Source: Streptomyces globisporus
GTDB lineage: Bacteria > Actinomycetota > Actinomycetes > Streptomycetales > Streptomycetaceae
DNA: 64,000 nucleotides
Assembly (NCBI GenBank): GCA_014649555.1
Contig: BMTG01000015.1
Span: 1-64,000 of the forward strand
Direction of reading: 5' to 3'
Position numbers and translations under genes: made by a program. This document shows positions 26,702 through 34,551 of the stretch, one piece after another (the stretch's first letter is position 1; every line of letters begins with the position of its first letter). Under the pieces are notes generated by a model. The model was not told the origin of the DNA, searched no databases, and saw nothing but the letters and a program-made list of their open reading frames with translations.

Positions 26702-27820
26702 TCACAGTCCGGGGATCCCGTTTCGCCGAAGGTGCAGTTCGGAGCGGACGAGTTCGAGGAGACGGCCGGTCCAGTTGCGGCCGCGGCCGGCGTTGTCGCC
26801 CCAGAAGGCCGACTCCATGTCGTCGTAGATCAGGGTGGCGTCGTCCGTCGCCAGCAGGATCTCGGCCAGCTCGGGATGCTGGTCGTACTTGGCGCGGAGC
26901 AGGCCGGTCATGACGGCGGTGCGGATGTGCTCCCAGCCCTCACGGCGGGGTGCCGCGGCCGCGAGTTCGCGTGCCGCGGCAGCGGTGTCCGCCGCGGTGA
27001 TCGCGCTGCTGACCTCCGTCCGCGCGACCGAGAGCGCCCAGTAGGCGTGGGCGACGGAGGGGTGGAGGACTTCCCCGATGGTGATGGGGGCGGGGTAGTC
27101 GTTGCGCAGCCCGCGGTGGCCGGGGTCGGCCACCGGCTTGTTCGGATACGACTGGTAGAGCTGGATCGCGGGGGCGTGCGGGGTCTCCGGTCCGTCCGCC
27201 GGGACACGCGTGTCGTACTCCCGTCGCCAGTGGGCGCGCTCCTCGAAGTACGCGAGGGCCCGGTCGTGGTCCTCCTGCGAGACCGGCGGGTCGCCCGGCA
27301 GATAGGTCCGGCGCCCGGGCCCTGCCACCAGAACCCGCAGCGGCCAGTCCTTGCTGTCCATGTCGCCCAGCGCGTAGCGGCGCTGGGAAGCCGGGACGGC
27401 GAGGAACGCGGCTTCCGCCGCGGCTCGGTTCTCCTCGCTCCGGTCCGCGAGGAAGACGTCGACGGCGGCCAGAGCGCGTCCGGTCGAGTCGGGCCGTTTG
27501 TTCAACTGGTCGATGGTGTCGCGGACTTCGGCGATGAGCAGTTCGGGGGTGAGCCAGCTCTGCGGCTCACTGAACTTCCAGCCCGCCAGATTGTGCGCGG
27601 ATGCCCCGGCGCCGTCGGGGAGCGTGGTGGCCACCCAGCCGGTCCGCAGCTTCTCCTCGAACTCCTCGATCGTGACCAGGCCCCAGCAGTCGATGAGTCC
27701 GTCGGCGTAGATGAAGAGGTCGGTGAGGAAGTATCCGCCGTTGCGGATGAAGGCGTGCCGCCAGGTTCCGGGTATGCGGACGCCGTCCGCGATGCGATAG
27801 GTGATCCTTCTGCCGATCAT
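26702..27820 (-). CDS. NADAR-domain protein with N-terminal extension
   Basis: 372 residues. The last ~90 residues match the NADAR (YbiA-like) fold: TAVMTGLLRAKYDQHPELAE, LLATDDATLIYDD, FWGDNAGRGRNWTGRLLELV. NADAR enzymes are N-glycosidases/ADP-ribosyl hydrolases; some reverse guanosine ADP-ribosylation by DarT toxins. The N-terminal ~270 residues include a conserved-looking segment near GGYFLTDLFIYADGLIDCWG, of unknown function, and make the protein more than twice the usual NADAR length. No toxin partner is adjacent. Confidence 0.75.
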   Translation of the reverse strand: MIGRRITYRIADGVRIPGTWRHAFIRNGGYFLTDLFIYADGLIDCWGLVTIEEFEEKLRTGWVATTLPDGAGASAHNLAGWKFSEPQSWLTPELLIAEVRDTIDQLNKRPDSTGRALAAVDVFLADRSEENRAAAEAAFLAVPASQRRYALGDMDSKDWPLRVLVAGPGRRTYLPGDPPVSQEDHDRALAYFEERAHWRREYDTRVPADGPETPHAPAIQLYQSYPNKPVADPGHRGLRNDYPAPITIGEVLHPSVAHAYWALSVARTEVSSAITAADTAAAARELAAAAPRREGWEHIRTAVMTGLLRAKYDQHPELAEILLATDDATLIYDDMESAFWGDNAGRGRNWTGRLLELVRSELHLRRNGIPGL

Positions 27821-27932
27821 CCCGCGATTGTGCCGCAGCGGCCGCCGGGCGGGCCTTGATTTTTTCCGGCGGAGGGCAGGGCGGGCAGCACGGGCGGCCC
27901 ACGCTCAGACGGCCTTGTCATCCGATAGTTTC

Positions 27933-27968
27933 CGATATATCGTTGATGCATCGCGACAGATCAACGAT
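27933..27968. promoter_or_regulatory. PadR-type operator region
   Basis: CGATATATCG (27933-27942) is a perfect palindrome. It overlaps a larger inverted repeat ATCGTTGAT (27939-27947) / ATCAACGAT (27960-27968). TCCGATA is also repeated at 27921 and 27931. PadR regulators bind AT-rich dyads of this type in their own promoters; autorepression is inferred. Confidence 0.6.
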
Positions 27969-27983
27969 GGAAGGGGCGTAGCG

Positions 27984-28592
27984 ATGCGTTCGCACGGACA
28001 TGGATACGAGCACGGGCCGGGGCGCTGCGGGCCCGGTCATCACGGTCGAGGCGAGGGTGATGGTCGACGGGCCGCTTTCGGGCCGTTCGGGCCGCCCTTC
28101 GGCGGCGGTCCCTTCGGGGGAGGGCGTGGCCGGGGCGGCGGCGGTCGGGGCAGGGCGCGGCGCGGTGACGTGCGGGCGTCGATCCTGGCTCTGCTGAAGG
28201 ACCGCCCGATGCACGGTTACGAGATGATCCAGGAGATCGGCGAGCGCAGCGGCGGGGCCTGGCGGCCCAGCCCGGGCTCCGTCTACCCGACGCTCCAGCT
28301 GCTGGAGGACGAGGGGCTGATCGTCAGCGCCAGCGAGGGCGGCAAGAAGCTGTTCACGCTCACCGAATCCGGGCGGAGCGAGGCCGAGACCGGCCCCGAG
28401 GCTCCCTGGGAGGAGGCCGGGCGTGGTGTCGACTGGGAAGGTGTCAATGAGATCCGGCAGGCCGGATTCGGTCTGATGGAGGCGTTCGGGCAGGTCTGGA
28501 AGACCGGCTCCGCCGATCAGCGGCAGAAGGCGCTGACCGTCATCAATGACGCGCGCAAGAAGCTCTACCTGATCCTCGCCGACGAGCACTGA
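27984..28592 (+). CDS. PadR family transcriptional regulator
   Basis: 202 residues. A Gly/Arg/His-rich disordered N-terminus (1-60) precedes the PadR winged helix (VRASILALLKDRPMHGYEMI, PSPGSVYPTLQLLEDEGLI) and a C-terminal helical domain (DWEGVNEIRQAGFGLMEAFG). The ATG at 27984 has AAGGGG 7 nt upstream. The operator-like dyads just upstream indicate autoregulation. Confidence 0.9.
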   Translation: MRSHGHGYEHGPGRCGPGHHGRGEGDGRRAAFGPFGPPFGGGPFGGGRGRGGGGRGRARRGDVRASILALLKDRPMHGYEMIQEIGERSGGAWRPSPGSVYPTLQLLEDEGLIVSASEGGKKLFTLTESGRSEAETGPEAPWEEAGRGVDWEGVNEIRQAGFGLMEAFGQVWKTGSADQRQKALTVINDARKKLYLILADEH

Positions 28593-28624
28593 GCCCTGCG
28601 CGGTATGCGGTGCGGAGCGGCAGG

Positions 28625-28677
28625 CGGTACGTGAAGGGCCCCGCGGGAACGGATTCCCCGGGGCCCTTCGCGTACCG
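28625..28677. terminator. Bidirectional terminator between padR and SRPBCC gene
   Basis: CGGTACG/CGTACCG outer arms and GAAGGGCCCC (28633-28642)/GGGGCCCTTC (28660-28669) inner arms form a long stem between two convergent genes. Confidence 0.88.
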
Positions 28678-28689
28678 TTCGGGCGTGGG

Positions 28690-29121
28690 TCACGCGGTCG
28701 CGAGGCCGCCGAGTTTGCGCAGCGACTCCTGGAGCGCCGCCGTCGCGGAGTCGGTGAGCTTGCCGCCCATCAGGGAGACCGCCGCGCCGGTGAACTCCCC
28801 GTCGATGCGTACCGTCGTGGCGTCGCCCTCCGGGGTCAGGGAATAGCGCATGGCCAGGTTGACCCCCATCGGGCCCTTGCCCCGGGTCGCCAGCAGGCGG
28901 CCCTGCTCCAGGGCGTCGACCGTCCAGGTCACCTCGGCCGGGAAGCCCATGAGCTTCATGTTCTCCTCGTAGGCGGCCCCGAGCTTCAGCTCGGCCGGTC
29001 CGCCCTCGGGGAAGCTGGTGTGGGTGGCGTTCCACTCCCCGTACGACGCGTAGTCCGTCAGGCGGTCCCAGACCTTCCCTGCGGGTGCCTCGATCCGTGC
29101 CTCGGCGCTGACTTCAGCCAT
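28690..29121 (-). CDS. SRPBCC family protein
   Basis: A 143-residue START/Bet v1-like protein (polyketide cyclase/CoxG type) with the opening strand EARIEAPAGKVWDRLTDYAS, a central LMGFPAEVTWTVDAL and the C-terminal helix LTDSATAALQESLRKLGGLA. Such folds bind hydrophobic ligands. The ATG at 29121 (MAEVSAE) is preferred; GGGGTGG lies upstream. Confidence 0.86.
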   Translation of the reverse strand: MAEVSAEARIEAPAGKVWDRLTDYASYGEWNATHTSFPEGGPAELKLGAAYEENMKLMGFPAEVTWTVDALEQGRLLATRGKGPMGVNLAMRYSLTPEGDATTVRIDGEFTGAAVSLMGGKLTDSATAALQESLRKLGGLATA

Positions 29122-29200
29122 GCGACCACCCCTGGTTCCTCCGGTATCGGTGTCGCGGAACGTAGCGGGGGTCACGCCAACATTCAATACTGATGAACCG

Positions 29201-29395
29201 TCAGATCTGCTGGGGCTGCCGGCGCCGCCAGATCACCGCGGCGTCGAAGCGGTCCGACGCGCGGGGGTGGGGTCCGTCGTCGTGGCAGTGGAAGGCCGCC
29301 CAGAAGAGATCGGCGGGCAGGGCGTCGTCGGGTGCGTACACGCGGTAGACGTACTGCAGCCCGTCCTGAGCGAGCAGGGCGACCATCCAGAACAC
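29201..29395 (-). CDS. Small conserved hypothetical protein (64 aa)
   Basis: GTG at 29395 with the strong ribosome site GGAGGGGAG 6-8 nt upstream. The product begins VFWMVALLAQDGLQYVYRVY and ends VIWRRRQPQQI, a mixed hydrophobic/charged protein without known domain. The good ribosome site and codon bias support it. Confidence 0.62.
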   Translation of the reverse strand: MFWMVALLAQDGLQYVYRVYAPDDALPADLFWAAFHCHDDGPHPRASDRFDAAVIWRRRQPQQI

Positions 29396-29639
29396 CCGTT
29401 TCTCCCCTCCCGTCCCCGCTCGTGCGCTGTGGCGTGTGGGACGTGCGCGCGGGGGTTCGCGGTTGCCAGGGGGGCGTGCGGTGCAAGGCGGCGCGCCCCG
29501 GGCGTCTCATGCTTGTGTCCCCTCGGGGCGATCTCATCCGCAAGGATGACGGATCGCACTGCCGTCCCCAACTTCGGTGGGATGCTCAATGGGCCGCTCC
29601 GGCGATGCCTTTCGGCCCCGGGACTGATGGGGTAGAGAG

Positions 29640-30185
29640 GTGCAAAACCGGACGCCGCGGATCCCTGAGCAACCCGCACCGAACCACCCCGAACTCGATG
29701 CCCGCTTCACCGGCGAACTGGCAGCGGTGCTGACCGGTGCGCGCAGGCGTGCGCTGCGGGACGGGGACCGCCAGATCGACACCGCCCACCTTCTGCACTC
29801 GCTGATCGAGGCGGACCCCGAGGTCCGTGAGGCCTTCGACGGCGGGCCGCAGCTCGCCAGGGTGCTCGGCTATCTCGTTCAGCGCAGCATCGGTTACGGC
29901 CTCCGCTGGCAGGGCTCCATCGAGGACTCCGGGGCCGTTCCCGTGGTGCGCGACCCGGCCGCCGACGGCTGGTCGCCCGCCGCGCTGGCCGCGCTGGACG
30001 ACGCGCTGTACCGCGCCGCGTCGCGTGGCGAGGACCGGGCCGCCGGTCTCGACCTGCTCGCCGCGCTGGCCGCCGACGCCGAGTCGCGCGCGGTGGAAGT
30101 GCTCGCCCGCGGGGGTGTGGACGCCCGGTGGCTGGCCGGCCGTGTGGCGGGGGTGCTCGCGGCCGAGGAGTCGCGGCGCGGCTGA
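29640..30185 (+). CDS. Clp N-terminal domain protein
   Basis: A 181-residue protein made of two ClpN-like half repeats (DTAHLLHSLIEADPEVREAF and GLDLLAALAADAESRAVEVL). It lacks any ATPase domain, so it is a stand-alone ClpN protein that may act as adaptor or competitor for Clp substrates. GTG start at 29640. Confidence 0.78.
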   Translation: MQNRTPRIPEQPAPNHPELDARFTGELAAVLTGARRRALRDGDRQIDTAHLLHSLIEADPEVREAFDGGPQLARVLGYLVQRSIGYGLRWQGSIEDSGAVPVVRDPAADGWSPAALAALDDALYRAASRGEDRAAGLDLLAALAADAESRAVEVLARGGVDARWLAGRVAGVLAAEESRRG

Positions 30186-30236
30186 GGTTTTGTGGTGCTC
30201 GCCCCCGAGGGCGTCGTCTCGACAGGTGTCACGAGG

Positions 30237-30265
30237 GTGACGGTGCTGTCGACTGCTGCCATGAT
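30237..30265 (+). promoter_or_regulatory. Promoter of leaderless EamA gene
   Basis: GTGACG (30237-30242) and CATGAT (30260-30265) are 17 nt apart; the ATG at 30272 follows 6 nt later without a ribosome site. Confidence 0.5.
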
Positions 30266-30271
30266 GTGCCG

Positions 30272-31297
30272 ATGCACGCGTCTTCGAGGTTCCAGGGCAG
30301 AAGCGCAGGGCTGGGACTCGCCCTGCTCTCCGCCTTCGCGTTCGGCGGTTCCGGAGTGGCGGCCAAGCCGCTGATCGAGGCGGGGCTCGACCCGCTGCAC
30401 GTGGTCTGGCTCCGCGTCGCGGGCGCCGCCCTCATCATGCTGCCGGTCGCCTGGCGCCACCGGAACCTCGTACGGGAACGCCCCGCCCTGCTCGCCGGGT
30501 TCGGCCTCTTCGCGGTGGCCGGGGTCCAGGCGTTCTACTTCGCCTCGATCTCCCGTATCCCGGTCGGGGTGGCGCTCCTGGTCGAATATCTCGCGCCCGC
30601 GCTGGTCCTCGGCTGGGTCCGTTTCGTGCAGCGCAGGCCCGTCACCAGGGCCGCCGCCGTCGGTGTGGTGCTGGCCGTCGGCGGACTCGCGTGTGTCGTC
30701 GAGGTCTGGGCCGGGCTCAGCTTCGATCTCCTCGGACTGCTGCTCGCCCTCGGCGCCGCCTGCTGCCAGGTGGGGTACTTCGTCCTGTCCGACCACGGCG
30801 GGCAGGACGGCCGGTCCGGTGACGGCGCCGAACCCCCGCACCCCGTCGGCGTCATCGCGTACGGACTGATCGTCGGCGCGGCCGTCCTCACGGTCGTCGC
30901 CCGTCCCTGGGGCATGGACTGGGCGCTGCTCGGCGGCAGCGCGGGCATGAACGGCAACGAGGTCCCCGCCTGGCTGCTGCTCGGCTGGATCGTGCTGCTC
31001 GCCACCGTCCTCGCGTACGTCACCGGGGTCGTCTCGGTCCGGATGCTGTCGCCGCAGGTGGCCGGGGTAGTCGCCTGCCTCGAAGCGGTCATCGCCACCG
31101 GGCTGGCCTGGGTGCTCCTCGGCGAGCATCTCTCCGCGCCGCAGCTCATCGGCGGATTCGTTGTGCTGACCGGTGCCTTCATCGCCCAGTCCGCCGCGCC
31201 GAAGCCCCCCTCGGGTCCGGTCGCCGCCGGGGCCGGCACCGGGGCGGTGGCCGGGCCGGTCGAGGACGAGTTGTCCCACGGCCGGGCCCCGCATTAG
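30272..31297 (+). CDS. EamA/DMT family transporter (first of three)
   Basis: 341 residues with ten predicted membrane segments in two EamA halves (GLALLSAFAFGGSGVAAKPL; VVACLEAVIATGLAWVLLGE). Family members export amino acids or drugs; the substrate is unknown. The ATG at 30272 fits the leaderless promoter. The C-terminal tail is Gly/Ala-rich. Confidence 0.88.
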   Translation: MHASSRFQGRSAGLGLALLSAFAFGGSGVAAKPLIEAGLDPLHVVWLRVAGAALIMLPVAWRHRNLVRERPALLAGFGLFAVAGVQAFYFASISRIPVGVALLVEYLAPALVLGWVRFVQRRPVTRAAAVGVVLAVGGLACVVEVWAGLSFDLLGLLLALGAACCQVGYFVLSDHGGQDGRSGDGAEPPHPVGVIAYGLIVGAAVLTVVARPWGMDWALLGGSAGMNGNEVPAWLLLGWIVLLATVLAYVTGVVSVRMLSPQVAGVVACLEAVIATGLAWVLLGEHLSAPQLIGGFVVLTGAFIAQSAAPKPPSGPVAAGAGTGAVAGPVEDELSHGRAPH

Positions 31298-31300
31298 TGT
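31295..31300 (+). promoter_or_regulatory. -10 of leaderless leader-peptide mRNA
   Basis: TAGTGT overlaps the stop codon of the preceding EamA gene and ends 7 nt before the ATG of an 11-codon leader at 31308, the usual leaderless spacing. Confidence 0.5.
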
Positions 31301-31307
31301 GCCGACC

Positions 31308-31343
31308 ATGCATCTGACTGTGCTGCCGCCGCCCGCCGCCTAG
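31308..31343 (+). CDS. Putative leader peptide [11 protein letters not shown] upstream of EamA gene
   Basis: A short frame ATG...TAG encoding [11 protein letters not shown]. The Pro-Pro-Pro run is a known cause of ribosome stalling that needs EF-P. The frame is leaderless and sits in the 160-nt leader of the next EamA gene. The leader can fold into alternative hairpins: GCTCGGG (31373-31379) can pair with CCCGAGC (31385-31391) or with CCGAGC (31417-31422), the latter competing with GTCGCT/AGCGAC (31397-31402/31420-31425). This is the layout of translation-coupled attenuation; the function is inferred. Confidence 0.5.
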   Translation: MHLTVLPPPAA

Positions 31344-31459
31344 CGCGCGCGGCCACTCCTGACGAAGACCGGGCTCGGGCAGTCCCCGAGCGGTTCGTCG
31401 CTGCCCGCGTGCGGAGCCGAGCGACCCGTCAACACCCTGTCTTCCGCTGGAGAAATCGC

Positions 31460-32419
31460 ATGTCCTTCCCTGTCCCGTCCGCGCTGCCCGTCGGGCGGAG
31501 CCTGCTGTACCTCGTCATCGCCGGAGTCGCCTGGGGCACCGCCGGCGCGGCCGCGTCCCTGATCTTCCGGGCCAGCGATCTCGGCCCCCTCGCCCTGTCC
31601 TTCTGGCGCTGCGCGGGCGGTCTCGTCCTGCTCGCCGGAGCCCTCGCGCTGCGCCCCCGCCGTACGCCCCGGAAGCCCGAACCCCGGCGACGCCGGCTGC
31701 TCCGCATTCTCGGCACCGGCATCGGGCTGACCGTGTTCCAGAGCGCGTACTTCGCCGCGGTCGAGGTCACCGGCCTCGCCGTCGGCACCGTCGTGACGCT
31801 CGGCGCCGGGCCCGTCCTGATCGCCGTCGGGGCGCGTGTGCTGCTGGGCGAACGCCTCGGCCTGGGCGGACTGGCCGCCGTTGCCGGGGCGTTGACCGGG
31901 CTCGCCGTGCTGGTCCTGGGCGGTGAGGGCGGCGACGTCGTACCGGCCGGGGTGCTGCTCGCGCTGCTGTCCGCCTCCGGGTACGCGGCGATCACTCTGC
32001 TCACCCGGTGGCTCGGGCGGGACGGCGGCGGCGGTGACGCGCTGACCACCAGCGCCTGGGCGTTCGGCATCGGAGCGGTGGGCCTGCTGCCCATGGCTCT
32101 GGCCGAGGGGCTGGTGCCGCACACCGCCGAGGCCGGGCAGGTGCTGTGGCTGATCGTCTACGTGGCGGCGGTCCCCACCGCCCTCGCCTACGCGCTGTAC
32201 TTCGCCGGGGCAGCCGTCGTCCGGGCGGCCACCGTCTCCGTGATCATGCTCCTGGAGCCGGTGAGCGCGGCCGTCATCGCGGTGACCGTCCTGCGGGAGC
32301 GGCTGACGGCGGCCACGGTCCTCGGCACGCTGCTCCTGCTGGCCGCCGTGGCCGGACTGGCCCTCGCCGAGGCGCGCGGCGCGGCGGTCGCCCGCCGGAA
32401 GGAGCCCGTGGCGGTGTGA
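31460..32419 (+). CDS. EamA/DMT family transporter (second of three)
   Basis: 319 residues, ten membrane segments, two EamA repeats ([39 protein letters not shown]). GGAGA lies 6 nt before the ATG. It follows a structured leader with a candidate leader peptide, so its level is probably tuned by translation. Substrate unknown; amino-acid or metabolite export is typical. Confidence 0.88.
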   Translation: MSFPVPSALPVGRSLLYLVIAGVAWGTAGAAASLIFRASDLGPLALSFWRCAGGLVLLAGALALRPRRTPRKPEPRRRRLLRILGTGIGLTVFQSAYFAAVEVTGLAVGTVVTLGAGPVLIAVGARVLLGERLGLGGLAAVAGALTGLAVLVLGGEGGDVVPAGVLLALLSASGYAAITLLTRWLGRDGGGGDALTTSAWAFGIGAVGLLPMALAEGLVPHTAEAGQVLWLIVYVAAVPTALAYALYFAGAAVVRAATVSVIMLLEPVSAAVIAVTVLRERLTAATVLGTLLLLAAVAGLALAEARGAAVARRKEPVAV

Positions 32420-32486
32420 CGGGCCCGGCCGGAGCCGGATGACGTCGGCGGAGGCCCCGCACCGTGGCGGCCGGCCTCCGCCGACG

Positions 32487-33182
32487 TCAGAGCGCCGACA
32501 GGTAGTCCGGTACGCCGATGGCCGGGTCCAGGTCGTCCGCCGGGACCGGCGGAGCGTAGCCCCGGGTGAGCGGGACGATGCCGGTCCAGTGCGGGAGGGT
32601 GCCGTCCTCGGGCTCGTCGTTGGGGCCGCCGGTGCGGACCTTCGCGGACACCTCGTTCAGGTCCAGCCGGATCACCGCGGTCGCGGCCAGCTCCTTGCCG
32701 TTGGCAGGGCGGGAGTCCTGGGAGCGGCCGGGCACCACCTGGTCCACGATCGCGTCCAGGGCGAGCCGCAGCTCCTCGGGGTCGGTCACCGTCACGGCCG
32801 TGCCGTGCACCACCACCGAGCGGTAGTTCATCGAGTGGTGGAAGGCGGACCGGGCCAGCACGAGGGCGTCGACATGGGTGACCGTCAGACAGACCGGCAG
32901 CCCCGGATCCGTGCTCTTCGCCGACCGCAGCGGTCGCGAACCCGTCGAGCCGTGGACGTACAGCCGCTCGCCTATCCGGCCGAAGAGGGTCGGCAGGACG
33001 ACCGGGGCCCCGTCACGCACGAAGCCCAGATGGCAGAGGTAGGCCTCGTCGAGGATCGAGTGGACCAGCTCCCGGTCGTAGGAGGCGCGGTCCCTCGACC
33101 GGGTGGGGACCGTGCGGTCGGTGGGCAGGTAGGGGGCGGCGACGCCCTGTCCCGCGCTGTCGGGCGTTGCGGTGTGCTGCAT
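32487..33182 (-). CDS. Pyridoxamine 5'-phosphate oxidase-like flavin protein
   Basis: A 231-residue split-barrel FMN-binding protein (LDEAYLCHLGFVRDGAPVVL, LYVHGSTGSRPLRSAK, NYRSVVVHGTAVTV). It belongs to the class often paired with MocR regulators. GGAG is 8 nt before its ATG. It diverges from a MocR gene across a shared 12-bp palindrome. Confidence 0.85.
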   Translation of the reverse strand: MQHTATPDSAGQGVAAPYLPTDRTVPTRSRDRASYDRELVHSILDEAYLCHLGFVRDGAPVVLPTLFGRIGERLYVHGSTGSRPLRSAKSTDPGLPVCLTVTHVDALVLARSAFHHSMNYRSVVVHGTAVTVTDPEELRLALDAIVDQVVPGRSQDSRPANGKELAATAVIRLDLNEVSAKVRTGGPNDEPEDGTLPHWTGIVPLTRGYAPPVPADDLDPAIGVPDYLSAL

Positions 33183-33212
33183 TTGCTGAACTCCATTGCA
33201 CTAGTGCATAAT
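33183..33212 (+). promoter_or_regulatory. Divergent promoter with TGCACTAGTGCA operator
   Basis: TTGCTG (33183-33188), 18 nt, CATAAT (33207-33212), then GTG start 7 nt later. The perfect palindrome TGCACTAGTGCA (33197-33208) lies in the spacer and touches the -10. On the minus strand TATTAT serves as a possible -10 for the flavin protein. A regulator bound here would control both genes. Confidence 0.65.
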
Positions 33213-33219
33213 AATGTTT

Positions 33220-34551
33220 GTGCTAGGAGAGTATCGGATCAGTGGGCGGCGCGCATCGGAGATCGCCGCCAGCATCGAGCGAGGGGTCGGCTCGGGAGAC
33301 CTCCCGCCGGGCCATGTGCTGCCCCCCATGCGGGAGTTGGCCGCGCGTCTGGAGGTCAATCCCAACACCGTGGCGGCCGCCTACCGGACGCTGCGCGAGC
33401 GCGGGGTCATCGAGACGGCGGGCCGCCGGGGGAGCCGGGTCCGCGCCGCCCCGGCCAGCACCTCGCGCGGCTCCCTGCGGATCGAGGCGCCGCCGGGCGT
33501 CCGGGACCTCGGCGAGGGCAATCCCGATCCGGAGCTGCTGCCCGGCCTCGGGCCGGCGCTCGCCGCGGCGGCCGCCGCCGATGCGGAGAGCCACGGTCTG
33601 TACGGGCAGGCCCCGGTGGTCCCGGAGTTCGCCGCGTACGCCCGCGCAGCGCTGGACGCGGACGGTGTCCCCGCCGGTCCGCTCGCCGTGACCTCCGGCG
33701 CCCTGGACGCGATCGAGCGGGTTCTCGCGGCGCACCTCAGGCCGGGCGACACGGTGGCCGTGGAGGACCCGGGCTGGGGCAGCGTGCTCGACCTCGTACC
33801 GGCGCTCGGGCTCCGCGCCGTACCGGTCGGGGTGGACGACTCCGGGCCACTGGCCGCGGATGTGGAGCGGGCGCTGCGGTCCGGGGCGCGGGCCCTCGTC
33901 GTCACGTGCCGTGCGCAGAACCCGACCGGCGCGTCGGTGGACGCCCGGCGGGCCCGGGAACTGCGCGCGGTCCTCGCCCGCCACCCGGACGTGCTGCTGA
34001 TCGAGGACGACCACGGGCACGCCATCGTCGACCTGCCGCTGCACCCGCTGGCCGGGGCGACGGTCCACTGGGCGTTCATCCGCTCGGCGGCCAAGGCGTA
34101 CGGCCCGGATCTGCGGGTCGCCACGCTGACGGGGGACGCCGTCACGGTCGATCGGGTGGAGGGACGCCAGCGGCTCGGGCCCGGCTGGGTCAGCCGGCTG
34201 CTCCAGCGCGCCGTGCTCCACCTGTGGGCCTCGGGCGCCGTCGACACCCGCACGGTCGCACGGTCCTACGGTGACCGGCGGGACGCGCTCATCCAGGCGC
34301 TCGCGAAACGCGGTGTCAGCGCCCGGGGCCGCAGCGGGATGAACGTGTGGGTACCCGTGAGCGACGAGACCGGGGCGGTCGCCCGACTGCTCCACGCGGG
34401 CTGGGCGGCGGCCCCGGGCGCCCGCTTCCGGCTGGACACGCCCCAGGCCGTCCGGCTCACCGTATCCCCGCTGACCGCGGCGGACATCGGCCCCCTGGCG
34501 GACGCGGTGGCCGCCGCGGCGGGGCCCGCGCGGCCGGTCAGCTACGGCTGA
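33220..34551 (+). CDS. MocR/PdxR-type GntR regulator with aminotransferase domain
   Basis: 443 residues: a GntR winged helix (ASEIAASIERGVGSGDLPPG, RLEVNPNTVAAAYRTLRERG) joined to a fold-type I aminotransferase domain with the PLP Lys region IRSAAKAYGPDLRVA. MocR proteins sense PLP or amino compounds. The GTG at 33220 suits the leaderless promoter; an ATG at 33214 is also in frame. It most likely regulates the divergent flavin protein and itself. Confidence 0.87.
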   Translation: MLGEYRISGRRASEIAASIERGVGSGDLPPGHVLPPMRELAARLEVNPNTVAAAYRTLRERGVIETAGRRGSRVRAAPASTSRGSLRIEAPPGVRDLGEGNPDPELLPGLGPALAAAAAADAESHGLYGQAPVVPEFAAYARAALDADGVPAGPLAVTSGALDAIERVLAAHLRPGDTVAVEDPGWGSVLDLVPALGLRAVPVGVDDSGPLAADVERALRSGARALVVTCRAQNPTGASVDARRARELRAVLARHPDVLLIEDDHGHAIVDLPLHPLAGATVHWAFIRSAAKAYGPDLRVATLTGDAVTVDRVEGRQRLGPGWVSRLLQRAVLHLWASGAVDTRTVARSYGDRRDALIQALAKRGVSARGRSGMNVWVPVSDETGAVARLLHAGWAAAPGARFRLDTPQAVRLTVSPLTAADIGPLADAVAAAAGPARPVSYG

